Source: an uncultured Erysipelotrichaceae bacterium
GTDB lineage: Bacteria; Bacillota_I; Bacilli_A; RF39; UBA660
Assembly: GCA_902767005.1 (NCBI GenBank)
Contig: CACXFY010000114.1
Span: 1 to 7,864, forward strand
Length of the DNA stretch: 7,864 bases
Direction of reading: 5' to 3'
Shown in pieces: positions 1 to 6,804 of this stretch. Numbering within the stretch: the stretch's first letter is position 1; every line of letters begins with the position of its first letter. Made by a program: the position numbers and the translations under genes. A model generated the notes under the pieces. It worked only from the letters and a program-made list of their open reading frames with translations. It did not search any database and had not been told where the DNA came from.

Positions 1-1
1 A

Positions 2-2077
2 GAAGGACCAAACATTGGACTTATTACTACTTTAGCAAGTTATGCCAAAATAAATGAATATGGATTTATAATGAGTCCATACAAAAAAGTAGTAAAAGGT
101 AAAATAACTGATGATATTGAATATATGACAGCTGATGAAGAAGAAAATTATGTAATTTCTCAATCATCTGTTAATACTAATGAATCTAATAAAATTACTG
201 ATGAATTAGTAAATGCTAGATTTAAAGGAGAAAACATCTTATCTAAACCAGAAGATGTAGATTATATAGATGTATCTCCACAACAAGTAGTTTCAATTAC
301 TACAAGTTGTATTCCTTTCTTAGAACATGATGATGCTCACCGTGCATTGATGGGTGCAAACATGCAAAGACAAGCAATGCCTTTAATTGAAACAGAAGCA
401 CCATTTGTAGGAACAGGTGTAGAATATATCGCTGCAAAAGATTCAGGAGCAGAAATAATTGCTAAAGAAGATGGAGTAGTAGATTATGTAGATGCAAAGA
501 AAATAGTAGTTAAGAATAAGAAAGGTGAAGATAAGACTTATAAATTATCTAACTTTGAATTAGCTAACTCTAGTATTTGTTTCCATCAAAAACCAATTGT
601 TCAAGTTGGAGACAAAGTTAAGAAAGATGACACAGTAATAGCTGATGGTAACTCTACTGATAAAGGAGAATTATCATTAGGTAAGAATATGACAGTAGCA
701 TTCATGACTTTCCAAGGGTATAACTATGAGGATGCCGTTATATTAAATGAAAATATTGTTAAAGATGATAAATTCACATCTCTACATTTAGAAGATTATG
801 AGATGCAATGTAGACAAACTAAATTAGGAGATGAAGAAATAACTCGTGATATTCCTAATGTTAGTGAAGAAGCAAGACGTAATTTAGATGCTAATGGTAT
901 TGTTACTATTGGTACAGAAGTTAAAGAAGGAGATATCTTAGTTGGTAAAGTAACACCAAAAGGTATGGCTGAATTATCTTCTGAAGAAAAATTACTACAT
1001 GCAATATTCGGAGAAAAGACTCGTGAAGTACGTGATACATCTCTAAGATTACCACATGGTGGAGATGGTATCGTTCACGATATTAAAATATATACAAGAG
1101 AAAATAATGATGAATTACCAGCCGGAGTTAATAAAATAATTCGTGTATATGTAATTCAAAAGAGAAAAATCCAAGTTGGAGACAAAATGTCAGGACGTCA
1201 TGGTAATAAAGGTGTTATTTCATTAATATTACCTCAAGAAGATATGCCATATATGGAAGATGGTACTCCAATTGATATTATGTTAAATCCACAAGGTGTT
1301 CCTTCTCGTATGAACTTTGGACAAGTTTTAGAGTTACATATGGGTATGGCTGCTAAAAAATTAGGGGTACATATCGCAACACCAGTCTTCGATGGAGCTA
1401 AATTAGATGATATTAAAGATATCATGAAAGAAGCTAAAATGGATGAAGATGGAAAAATGGTACTATATGATGGACGTACAGGAGAACCATTTGATAATAG
1501 AATCTCAGTTGGTGTAATGTACATGATTAAATTACATCACATGGTAGATGATAAATTACATGCACGTTCAACAGGACCTTATTCACTAGTTACTCAACAA
1601 CCTTTAGGTGGTAAAGCACAACTAGGTGGACAAAGATTCGGAGAAATGGAAGTTTGGGCATTATATGCATATGGAGCTTCACATACTTTACAAGAAATGT
1701 TAACTGTTAAATCAGATGACGTTATCGGACGTGTTAAATTATATGAAGATATTATAAAAGGTAGACAAGTTGATAGAGCTGGAATCCCAGAATCATTCAG
1801 AGTTATGATGAAAGAATTCCAAGCATTAGGATTAGATATATCAATAATTGATGATAATGGAGAAACACATGATCTAAGAGAATTAGAAGATCAAGAAAAA
1901 GATGGTTTCACTTCAGTATCAGAAATTGAAAATTCCACAGAAAATCTACTAGATTCACCAGACGATGAAATAGAAGACGCAGAAATAGAAGATGATGGAT
2001 TTGAAGAAGAGAAAGATTTAGATGAATTAGATCCAGAATTTGAAGAAGTAGAAATGGAAGGAGATGATATTGAATGA
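2..2077 (+). CDS. rpoB: DNA-directed RNA polymerase subunit beta, 5'-truncated by the window edge
   Basis: This is the C-terminal 691 residues of the beta subunit, which with beta' forms the RNA polymerase catalytic core. The reading frame is open from base 2 and its first residues, EGPNIGLI, align without gaps to E. coli beta E565-I572. The ATG at 71 is therefore an internal methionine and the true start lies upstream. The rifampicin cluster (E. coli 507-533) is outside the window. Landmarks are the [10 protein letters not shown] motif (341-370), GYNYEDA with the E813/D814 pair (716-736), the nucleic-acid-contacting lysines K1065 (1184-1186) and K1073 (1208-1210) in [13 protein letters not shown]1237 (1538-1540), and the C-terminal clamp-binding segment with [13 protein letters not shown] (from about 1624). 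There is no E. coli-type insertion before K1065. The protein ends in an acidic tail (1943-2074; 25 Asp/Glu in 44 residues). Oddities are N677H, E1279Y and a divergent RSNQ-like motif. The gene overlaps rpoC by four bases. The family call is certain. Confidence 0.99.
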   Translation, partial: EGPNIGLITTLASYAKINEYGFIMSPYKKVVKGKITDDIEYMTADEEENYVISQSSVNTNESNKITDELVNARFKGENILSKPEDVDYIDVSPQQVVSITTSCIPFLEHDDAHRALMGANMQRQAMPLIETEAPFVGTGVEYIAAKDSGAEIIAKEDGVVDYVDAKKIVVKNKKGEDKTYKLSNFELANSSICFHQKPIVQVGDKVKKDDTVIADGNSTDKGELSLGKNMTVAFMTFQGYNYEDAVILNENIVKDDKFTSLHLEDYEMQCRQTKLGDEEITRDIPNVSEEARRNLDANGIVTIGTEVKEGDILVGKVTPKGMAELSSEEKLLHAIFGEKTREVRDTSLRLPHGGDGIVHDIKIYTRENNDELPAGVNKIIRVYVIQKRKIQVGDKMSGRHGNKGVISLILPQEDMPYMEDGTPIDIMLNPQGVPSRMNFGQVLELHMGMAAKKLGVHIATPVFDGAKLDDIKDIMKEAKMDEDGKMVLYDGRTGEPFDNRISVGVMYMIKLHHMVDDKLHARSTGPYSLVTQQPLGGKAQLGGQRFGEMEVWALYAYGASHTLQEMLTVKSDDVIGRVKLYEDIIKGRQVDRAGIPESFRVMMKEFQALGLDISIIDDNGETHDLRELEDQEKDGFTSVSEIENSTENLLDSPDDEIEDAEIEDDGFEEEKDLDELDPEFEEVEMEGDDIE
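2056..2077 (+). promoter_or_regulatory. rpoC ribosome binding site inside rpoB, with ATGA stop/start overlap
   Basis: A strong Shine-Dalgarno run, GGAAGGAG (2056-2063), sits 10 bases before the rpoC ATG (2074-2076). It lies inside the codons for the last acidic residues of beta. The rpoB stop TGA (2075-2077) shares bases with the rpoC start. This arrangement is typical of translational coupling and would help keep beta and beta' production close to equal. The coupling itself is inferred, not shown. Confidence 0.85.
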
Positions 2078-5000
2078 TAGATATTAATAAAATAAATGCC
2101 TTAAGAATAGGTATTGCATCTCCAGAAAAAATACATGAATGGTCATATGGTGAAGTAACAAAACCAGAGACTATTAATTATCGTACATTAAGACCAGAAC
2201 GTGATGGATTATTCTGTGAAAAAATATTTGGTCCAACAAAAGATTATGAATGTGCTTGTGGAAAGTACAAAAGAGTAAGATATAAAAATATCGTATGTGA
2301 TCGTTGTGGAGTAGAAGTAACATCTTCAAGCGTAAGACGTGAAAGAATGGGACACATCGAATTAGCAACACCAGTATCACATATATGGTTCTTCAAGGGA
2401 GTTCCTTCAAGAATGGGACTAGTTCTTGATATGAGCCCAAGAGATTTAGAAGAAGTATTATATTTTGTAAGTTATGTAGTTATTGATAAAGGAAAAACAC
2501 CATTAGAAAAGAAACAAACATTAAGTGAAAGAGAATATCGTGCATATTATGAAAAATATGGTACATCATTTAGAGTAGGAATGGGTGCAGAAGCAATCAA
2601 AGAACTACTTAAAAATGTTGATTTAGAAAAAGAAATAAAAGAATTAAAGAGTGAATTAAAGAAAGCAACAGGTCAAAAAAGAATCAGATTATTAAAGAGA
2701 TTAGATGTATTAGATGCTTTCTATGAATCAAAACAAAAACCAGAATGGATGATTATAGATGCTCTTCCAGTAATTCCACCAGAATTACGTCCTATGATTC
2801 AATTAGATGGTGGTAGATTTGCTACATCTGACTTAAACGATTTATATCGTAGAGTTATTAATCGTAATAACAGATTAAAAAGATTAATTGAATTAGGAGC
2901 ACCATCAATTATCATTCAAAATGAAAAACGTATGCTTCAAGAAGCGGTAGATGCCTTATTAGATAATGGTAGACGTGGTATAAATATCACAGGTGCTGGA
3001 AATAGACCATTAAAATCATTATCTAGTATGTTAAAAGGTAAACAAGGTCGTTTCAGACAAAACTTATTAGGTAAAAGAGTTGATTATTCAGGTCGTTCAG
3101 TTATCGTAATTGGACCATCTCTAAAAATGTATCAATGTGGTATACCTAAAGAAATGGCATTAGAATTATTTAAACCACATGTTATTCATGGTTTAGTAGA
3201 AAAAGAATTAGCTCATAATATTAAAGCAGCTAAGAAAATGATAGATAATCAAGATCCAGTAGTATGGGATATTGTTGAAGAAGCTATTAAAGAGCATCCT
3301 GTATTATTAAACAGAGCTCCGACTCTACATAGACTTGGTATCCAAGCATTTGAACCAGTATTAATAGGTGGAAAAGCTATTAGACTTCACCCATTAGTAT
3401 GTACAGCATTCAATGCTGACTTCGATGGAGACCAAATGGCTGTTCATATCCCATTATCAGAAGAAGCTCAAGCAGAAGCTAGAGTATTAATGCTAGGATC
3501 AAATAACATTCTACATCCAAAGAGTGGAGACCCAATCGTTACTCCAGGACAAGATATTGTTATTGGTAACTATTACATAACAATGGAAAAAGCTGGAGAT
3601 AAAGGAGAAGGAAGAATATTTAAAAATGATAATGAAGCATTAATGGCATATGATAGAGGAGAAGTATCACTTCACGCTAGAGTAGCTGTTCCTGTAAATT
3701 CATTCAAACATAAACTATTCACATCTACTCAAAAAGATAAATACTTAGTAACTACAATAGGTAAACTAAAATTCAATGAAATATTACCTGATTCATTTGC
3801 TTATATAAATGAACCAACTACTGAGAATATCCAAGGAATGACTCCTAACAAATATTTCTTAGAGATGGGAGTTAATATCCCAGAAGAAATAAAGAAAATG
3901 GATACTGTAGATGCATTTAATAAGTCAATATTAGAAAAAATAATTGCTCAAGTATTTAAACGTTATAAAACAACAGAAACATCTATTATGTTAGATAAAC
4001 TAAAAGATTTAGGATTCAAATATTCTACAATTTCTGGTCTAACAGTTAGTGTATTTGATGTTAAAACAAGTAAAGAAAAAGATAAAATAATTGCTGAAAC
4101 TCAAACAGTTGTTGATAAAATCAATAAACAATATACAAGAGGTTTAATAACTGATGAGGAAAGATATACAAAGGTTATAGATTCATGGTTAGGCGCAACA
4201 AACAAAGTACAAGAAGAATTAAAAGAAATATCTAATCAAGAAATAGAGAATCCAATCTTCATGATGATGAATTCTAAAGCGCGTGGTAATATTTCTAACT
4301 TCTCACAAGTTGCCGGAATGCGTGGAATCATGACTAAACCGAATGGTAGTTTCGTTGAAATTCCAGTACTTTCAAACTTCATAGAAGGAATGAACGTATC
4401 AGACTTCTTCTTATCTACACACGCTGCTCGTAAAGGTTTAGCAGATACTGCCCTTAAAACAGCAGATTCTGGATACTTAACACGTAGATTAGTTGATGTA
4501 TCTCAAGATATAATTATTCAAGAAGAAGATTGTGGAACAGATCAAGGTATTACAGTACATGATTTCATAAATGAAAAAACAGGAACTGTAATTGAAGGAT
4601 TAAGAGATAGAATTGTTGGTAGATTTACTAATAAGAAAATTATTAATCCAGAAACTAAAGAAGTAATAGTAGAAGCTGGTCAAATGATTTCAGATTCTCT
4701 AGCTGATAAAGTAGTAAAAGCAGGAGTTAAAGAAGTAGAAATAAGATCTATTCTAACTTGTGGATGCCACAATGGTATTTGTCAAAAATGTTATGGTAGA
4801 AACTTAGCTACAGGAAATCTTGTTGAAGTTGGAGAAGCAATTGGAGTTATGGCTGCTCAATCAATCGGTGAACCGGGTACTCAGTTAACAATGCGTACAT
4901 TCCACTCAGGTGGAGTTGCCGGAGTTGAAGATATTACTCAAGGTCTTCCTCGTGTTCAAGAATTATTCGAAGCTCGTAATCCAAAAGGTAAAGCAACTAT

Positions 5001-5706
5001 AGCTGAAATAGAAGGAACTGTTTCAAAGATTAAAGAAGAAAGAGGTAAATTCATTATTTCAGTAACAAACAAAAATGAAACAAAAGAACATCATACAAAT
5101 TACGGAGCTAAATTAGTTGTAGAAAAAGGATCAAAAGTATCTCCTGGAGATAAATTAACAGAAGGTGCTATCTCACCAAAAGAATTATTAGCAGTAACAG
5201 ATCCAATCACAACACAAGAATACATATTAAAAGAAATTCAAGATACATATCGTTCTCAAGGTGTTGAAATAAGTGATAAACACGTAGAAATAATTGCTAA
5301 GAGAATGATTAGTAAAATCAAAATTGTTGATGCTGGAGATACAAACTTCGTAAATGGTTCAACAGTAAACTTTATTAAATTTACAGATGGAAATAAAGAT
5401 GCAATAATTAATGGTAAAAAACCAGCTACTGGTAAACCTATATTATTAGGAATTACTAAAGCAGCATTAGGTACAGAATCATTCTTATCAGCAGCTTCAT
5501 TCCAAGAAACAACAAGAGTATTAACAGATGCTTCAATTAAAGGTAAAGTAGATCCATTAATAGGATTAAAAGAAAATGTAATCTTAGGAAAATTAATCCC
5601 AGCAGGTACAGGATTCCGTGCTTATAAAGATGTAAGTTATGAATTGAAAAAACAATTTATTGATGAAGAACCTCTAGAAAAACTAGAAGATCAATTAATG
5701 GAGTGA
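2074..5706 (+). CDS. rpoC: DNA-directed RNA polymerase subunit beta'
   Basis: Complete 1210-residue beta' subunit, carrying the RNA polymerase catalytic metal site; the length is close to Bacillus beta' (about 1200). The N-terminal zinc site is C60/C62/C75/C78. Residues 298-338 hold the clamp/switch motif, with [19 protein letters not shown] near 322-340. The Mg-binding loop [12 protein letters not shown] gives catalytic Asp449, Asp451 and Asp453 (codons 3418, 3424, 3430). The bridge helix covers roughly 776-810 and includes [17 protein letters not shown] (790-806). The second zinc site is C820/C896/C903/C906, with an extra Cys898 beside it. The trigger loop follows, with MRTFH ending at His944 (E. 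coli H936). Oddities are Ala784 where a bridge-helix glycine is expected and Ile770 where bacteria usually have Arg. Translation starts at the ATG overlapping the rpoB stop. The gene ends in a tandem TGA TAA, with a terminator stem beginning inside its last codons. The identification is certain. Confidence 0.99.
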   Translation: MIDINKINALRIGIASPEKIHEWSYGEVTKPETINYRTLRPERDGLFCEKIFGPTKDYECACGKYKRVRYKNIVCDRCGVEVTSSSVRRERMGHIELATPVSHIWFFKGVPSRMGLVLDMSPRDLEEVLYFVSYVVIDKGKTPLEKKQTLSEREYRAYYEKYGTSFRVGMGAEAIKELLKNVDLEKEIKELKSELKKATGQKRIRLLKRLDVLDAFYESKQKPEWMIIDALPVIPPELRPMIQLDGGRFATSDLNDLYRRVINRNNRLKRLIELGAPSIIIQNEKRMLQEAVDALLDNGRRGINITGAGNRPLKSLSSMLKGKQGRFRQNLLGKRVDYSGRSVIVIGPSLKMYQCGIPKEMALELFKPHVIHGLVEKELAHNIKAAKKMIDNQDPVVWDIVEEAIKEHPVLLNRAPTLHRLGIQAFEPVLIGGKAIRLHPLVCTAFNADFDGDQMAVHIPLSEEAQAEARVLMLGSNNILHPKSGDPIVTPGQDIVIGNYYITMEKAGDKGEGRIFKNDNEALMAYDRGEVSLHARVAVPVNSFKHKLFTSTQKDKYLVTTIGKLKFNEILPDSFAYINEPTTENIQGMTPNKYFLEMGVNIPEEIKKMDTVDAFNKSILEKIIAQVFKRYKTTETSIMLDKLKDLGFKYSTISGLTVSVFDVKTSKEKDKIIAETQTVVDKINKQYTRGLITDEERYTKVIDSWLGATNKVQEELKEISNQEIENPIFMMMNSKARGNISNFSQVAGMRGIMTKPNGSFVEIPVLSNFIEGMNVSDFFLSTHAARKGLADTALKTADSGYLTRRLVDVSQDIIIQEEDCGTDQGITVHDFINEKTGTVIEGLRDRIVGRFTNKKIINPETKEVIVEAGQMISDSLADKVVKAGVKEVEIRSILTCGCHNGICQKCYGRNLATGNLVEVGEAIGVMAAQSIGEPGTQLTMRTFHSGGVAGVEDITQGLPRVQELFEARNPKGKATIAEIEGTVSKIKEERGKFIISVTNKNETKEHHTNYGAKLVVEKGSKVSPGDKLTEGAISPKELLAVTDPITTQEYILKEIQDTYRSQGVEISDKHVEIIAKRMISKIKIVDAGDTNFVNGSTVNFIKFTDGNKDAIINGKKPATGKPILLGITKAALGTESFLSAASFQETTRVLTDASIKGKVDPLIGLKENVILGKLIPAGTGFRAYKDVSYELKKQFIDEEPLEKLEDQLME

Positions 5707-5725
5707 TAAAACACTCCATTTTTTT
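5697..5725 (+). terminator. Intrinsic terminator overlapping the 3' end of rpoC
   Basis: A perfect 9-bp stem, AATGGAGTG (5697-5705) with CACTCCATT (5712-5720), encloses a 6-base loop and is followed directly by a T run (TTTTTTT, 5719-5725). The left arm includes the last rpoC codons and most of the TGA stop. The position fits termination of the rpoBC transcript before the separate str promoter. Folding energy was not computed. Confidence 0.88.
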
Positions 5726-5746
5726 GTGTAAAATAAAAGAATATTA

Positions 5747-5775
5747 TTGACTTTATATTATTAGAGTGATATATT
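5747..5775 (+). promoter_or_regulatory. Predicted housekeeping-sigma promoter for rpsL-rpsG-fusA, extended -10
   Basis: TTGACT (5747-5752) matches the -35 consensus TTGACA at five of six bases. After a 17-base spacer comes TATATT (5770-5775), five of six bases of TATAAT. It is preceded by TG at 5767-5768, giving an extended -10 element. Transcription would start near 5782, about 90 bases upstream of the rpsL ATG. The position just after the rpoC terminator supports an independent str-operon promoter. It is predicted from sequence alone. Confidence 0.78.
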
Positions 5776-5786
5776 ATCTATGTTGT

Positions 5787-5822
5787 TTAAATGAACTTGG
5801 TGAATCACCATGTTTTATTTAA
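5787..5822 (+). promoter_or_regulatory. Long imperfect hairpin at the start of the rpsL mRNA leader
   Basis: The arms 5787-5802 and 5806-5822 pair over about 15 positions around an AAT triloop. From the loop outward there are GGTG/CACC and one more A-T pair, a T-T mismatch, three pairs, a G-T wobble, a single bulged T (5816) and six A/T pairs. It starts within a few bases of the predicted transcript 5' end and is not followed by a T run, so it does not look like a terminator. It could protect the mRNA 5' end or bind a regulator such as a ribosomal protein. No known riboswitch or leader family was recognised. Confidence 0.5.
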
Positions 5823-5855
5823 GAAAAGAAATGATACACTAGGATATGTGTTAAG

Positions 5856-5862
5856 AAAGGAG
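5856..5862 (+). promoter_or_regulatory. rpsL ribosome binding site, fixing the start at 5872
   Basis: AAAGGAG lies 9 bases upstream of the ATG at 5872, from which the protein begins MPTINQLV, the standard S12 N-terminus. An earlier in-frame ATG at 5791 has no Shine-Dalgarno sequence and lies inside the leader hairpin. Confidence 0.9.
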
Positions 5863-5871
5863 ATATATTTT

Positions 5872-6285
5872 ATGCCTACAATAAACCAATTGGTTCATAG
5901 TAAACGCCAAAATAAGAAGAGAAAGCCAAAAAGCCCTATCTTAAGATATAGATTCAATTCTATTAAGAACAAACAAATAGATGGTAATTCTCCACAAATG
6001 CGTGGCGTATGTACTCGTGTTGGAACAAAAACACCTAAGAAACCAAACTCAGCATTACGTAAATATGCTCGTGTTCGTTTATCTAATGGTAGAGAAGTAG
6101 ATACATATATACCAGGAATTGGTCACAATCTACAAGAACACAGTGTTGTAATGATTCGTGGTGGACGTGTAAAAGACCTTATCGGAGTTAGATATCACAT
6201 TATTCGTGGTACATTAGATACTGCCGGAGTTAAAGATCGTAAAAAAGGTCGTAGTAAATACGGTGCTAAAAAACCAAAAGAATAG
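5872..6285 (+). CDS. rpsL: 30S ribosomal protein S12
   Basis: Complete 137-residue S12, a small-subunit protein at the decoding centre that helps monitor codon-anticodon pairing. Recognisable motifs are MPTINQLV at the N-terminus, RGVCTRV (44-50), [17 protein letters not shown] (54-70, including K56 and K57 of the first streptomycin loop), [15 protein letters not shown], and GGRVKDL leading to K101 and D102 of the second loop, followed by a basic tail. Length and numbering match the Bacillus form. Two changes stand out: Ile104 where the second loop normally has Pro (E. coli P90/91), and Met43 where SPQKRG is usual. The N-terminal segment 9-40 is divergent but very basic, as expected for an rRNA-binding extension. 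It is the first gene of the predicted str unit, with rpsG 39 bases downstream. The start is chosen by family N-terminus and ribosome binding site. Confidence 0.98.
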   Translation: MPTINQLVHSKRQNKKRKPKSPILRYRFNSIKNKQIDGNSPQMRGVCTRVGTKTPKKPNSALRKYARVRLSNGREVDTYIPGIGHNLQEHSVVMIRGGRVKDLIGVRYHIIRGTLDTAGVKDRKKGRSKYGAKKPKE

Positions 6286-6324
6286 AATTAGAAACTAATA
6301 ATTAATGAAGGGAGGATTATAAAA

Positions 6325-6792
6325 ATGCGTAAAAGACGTGCAACAAAAAGAGATATTTTACCAGATCCAATATATAATTCAAAAGTAGTAGCAAAATTAA
6401 TTAATACTATTATGATAGATGGTAAAAAAGGAACAGCTCAAACAATAGTTTATGACGCTTTTGAACAAGTTAAAGAAAAAACTAAAAAAGAACCTTTAGA
6501 AGTATTTGAAGCTTGTTTAGAAAATATAAAACCTGAATTAGAAGTTATGTCTAGAAGAGTTGGTGGATCTAACTATCAAGTACCAACAGAAGTTACTCCA
6601 GCAAGATCTCAAGCATTAGCTCTAAGATGGTTAACAAAATATTCTCGCGAGAGAAATGGAAAAACAATGGCTGATAATTTAGCCGCTGAAATTATAGATG
6701 CATCAAATGGAACAGGTGCTACAGTTAAAAAACGTGAAGATACTCATCGTATGGCAGAAGCTAATAAAGCATATGCTCATTACAGATGGTAG
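6325..6792 (+). CDS. rpsG: 30S ribosomal protein S7
   Basis: Complete 155-residue S7, a primary 16S rRNA binder that starts assembly of the 30S head and contacts the E-site tRNA. The sequence has the family N-terminus [29 protein letters not shown] (29-39), the RRVGG..YQVP hairpin (about 77-86), ALALRWL, and the diagnostic C-terminus [21 protein letters not shown] split across 135-155. The length equals the Bacillus protein (156). After YQVP it reads TEVTPARS rather than the common VEVRPxRR, so two conserved basic positions are lost in the rRNA-binding hairpin. AGGGAGG (6309-6315) lies 9 bases before the ATG. In E. coli S7 represses its own operon by binding the rpsL-rpsG gap; here that gap is only 39 bases with a weak 5-bp AT-rich inverted repeat, so that mechanism is not evident. 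Confidence 0.98.
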   Translation: MRKRRATKRDILPDPIYNSKVVAKLINTIMIDGKKGTAQTIVYDAFEQVKEKTKKEPLEVFEACLENIKPELEVMSRRVGGSNYQVPTEVTPARSQALALRWLTKYSRERNGKTMADNLAAEIIDASNGTGATVKKREDTHRMAEANKAYAHYRW

Positions 6793-6804
6793 AAAGGAGA
6801 TAAT

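Noticed and set aside
71..73. ATG at 71 as the start of rpoB
   Set aside because: The same frame is open upstream to base 2 and those residues match internal beta sequence (EGPNIGLI), so this is an internal Met in a gene cut by the window edge.
1234..1524. Antisense ORF of 96 codons
   Set aside because: It lies fully inside rpoB on the opposite strand, shows no family motif, and mirrors the conserved beta codons.
2075..2077. Possible TGA-as-Trp (code 4) organism
   Set aside because: TGA ends both rpoB and rpoC at the expected family lengths and Trp codons are TGG throughout.
2174..2380. Antisense ORF of 68 codons
   Set aside because: It is opposite the rpoC zinc-binding region; its Leu/His/Ile-rich sequence is what AT-rich antisense of this gene yields, and no ribosome binding site or motif is seen.
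5787..5822. Leader hairpin as a second intrinsic terminator or attenuator
   Set aside because: The stem is followed by AGAAAAGAAATG and not by a T run.
5791..5871. A 27-residue N-terminal extension of S12 from an upstream in-frame ATG
   Set aside because: There is no Shine-Dalgarno sequence, the ATG lies within the leader hairpin, and S12 proteins start at MPTINQLV, which has a strong ribosome binding site.
6287..6299. Inverted repeat ATTAG-AAA-CTAAT between rpsL and rpsG as an S7 operator
   Set aside because: Only five mostly A-T pairs in an AT-rich gap, with no resemblance to the E. coli S7 site; chance is sufficient.
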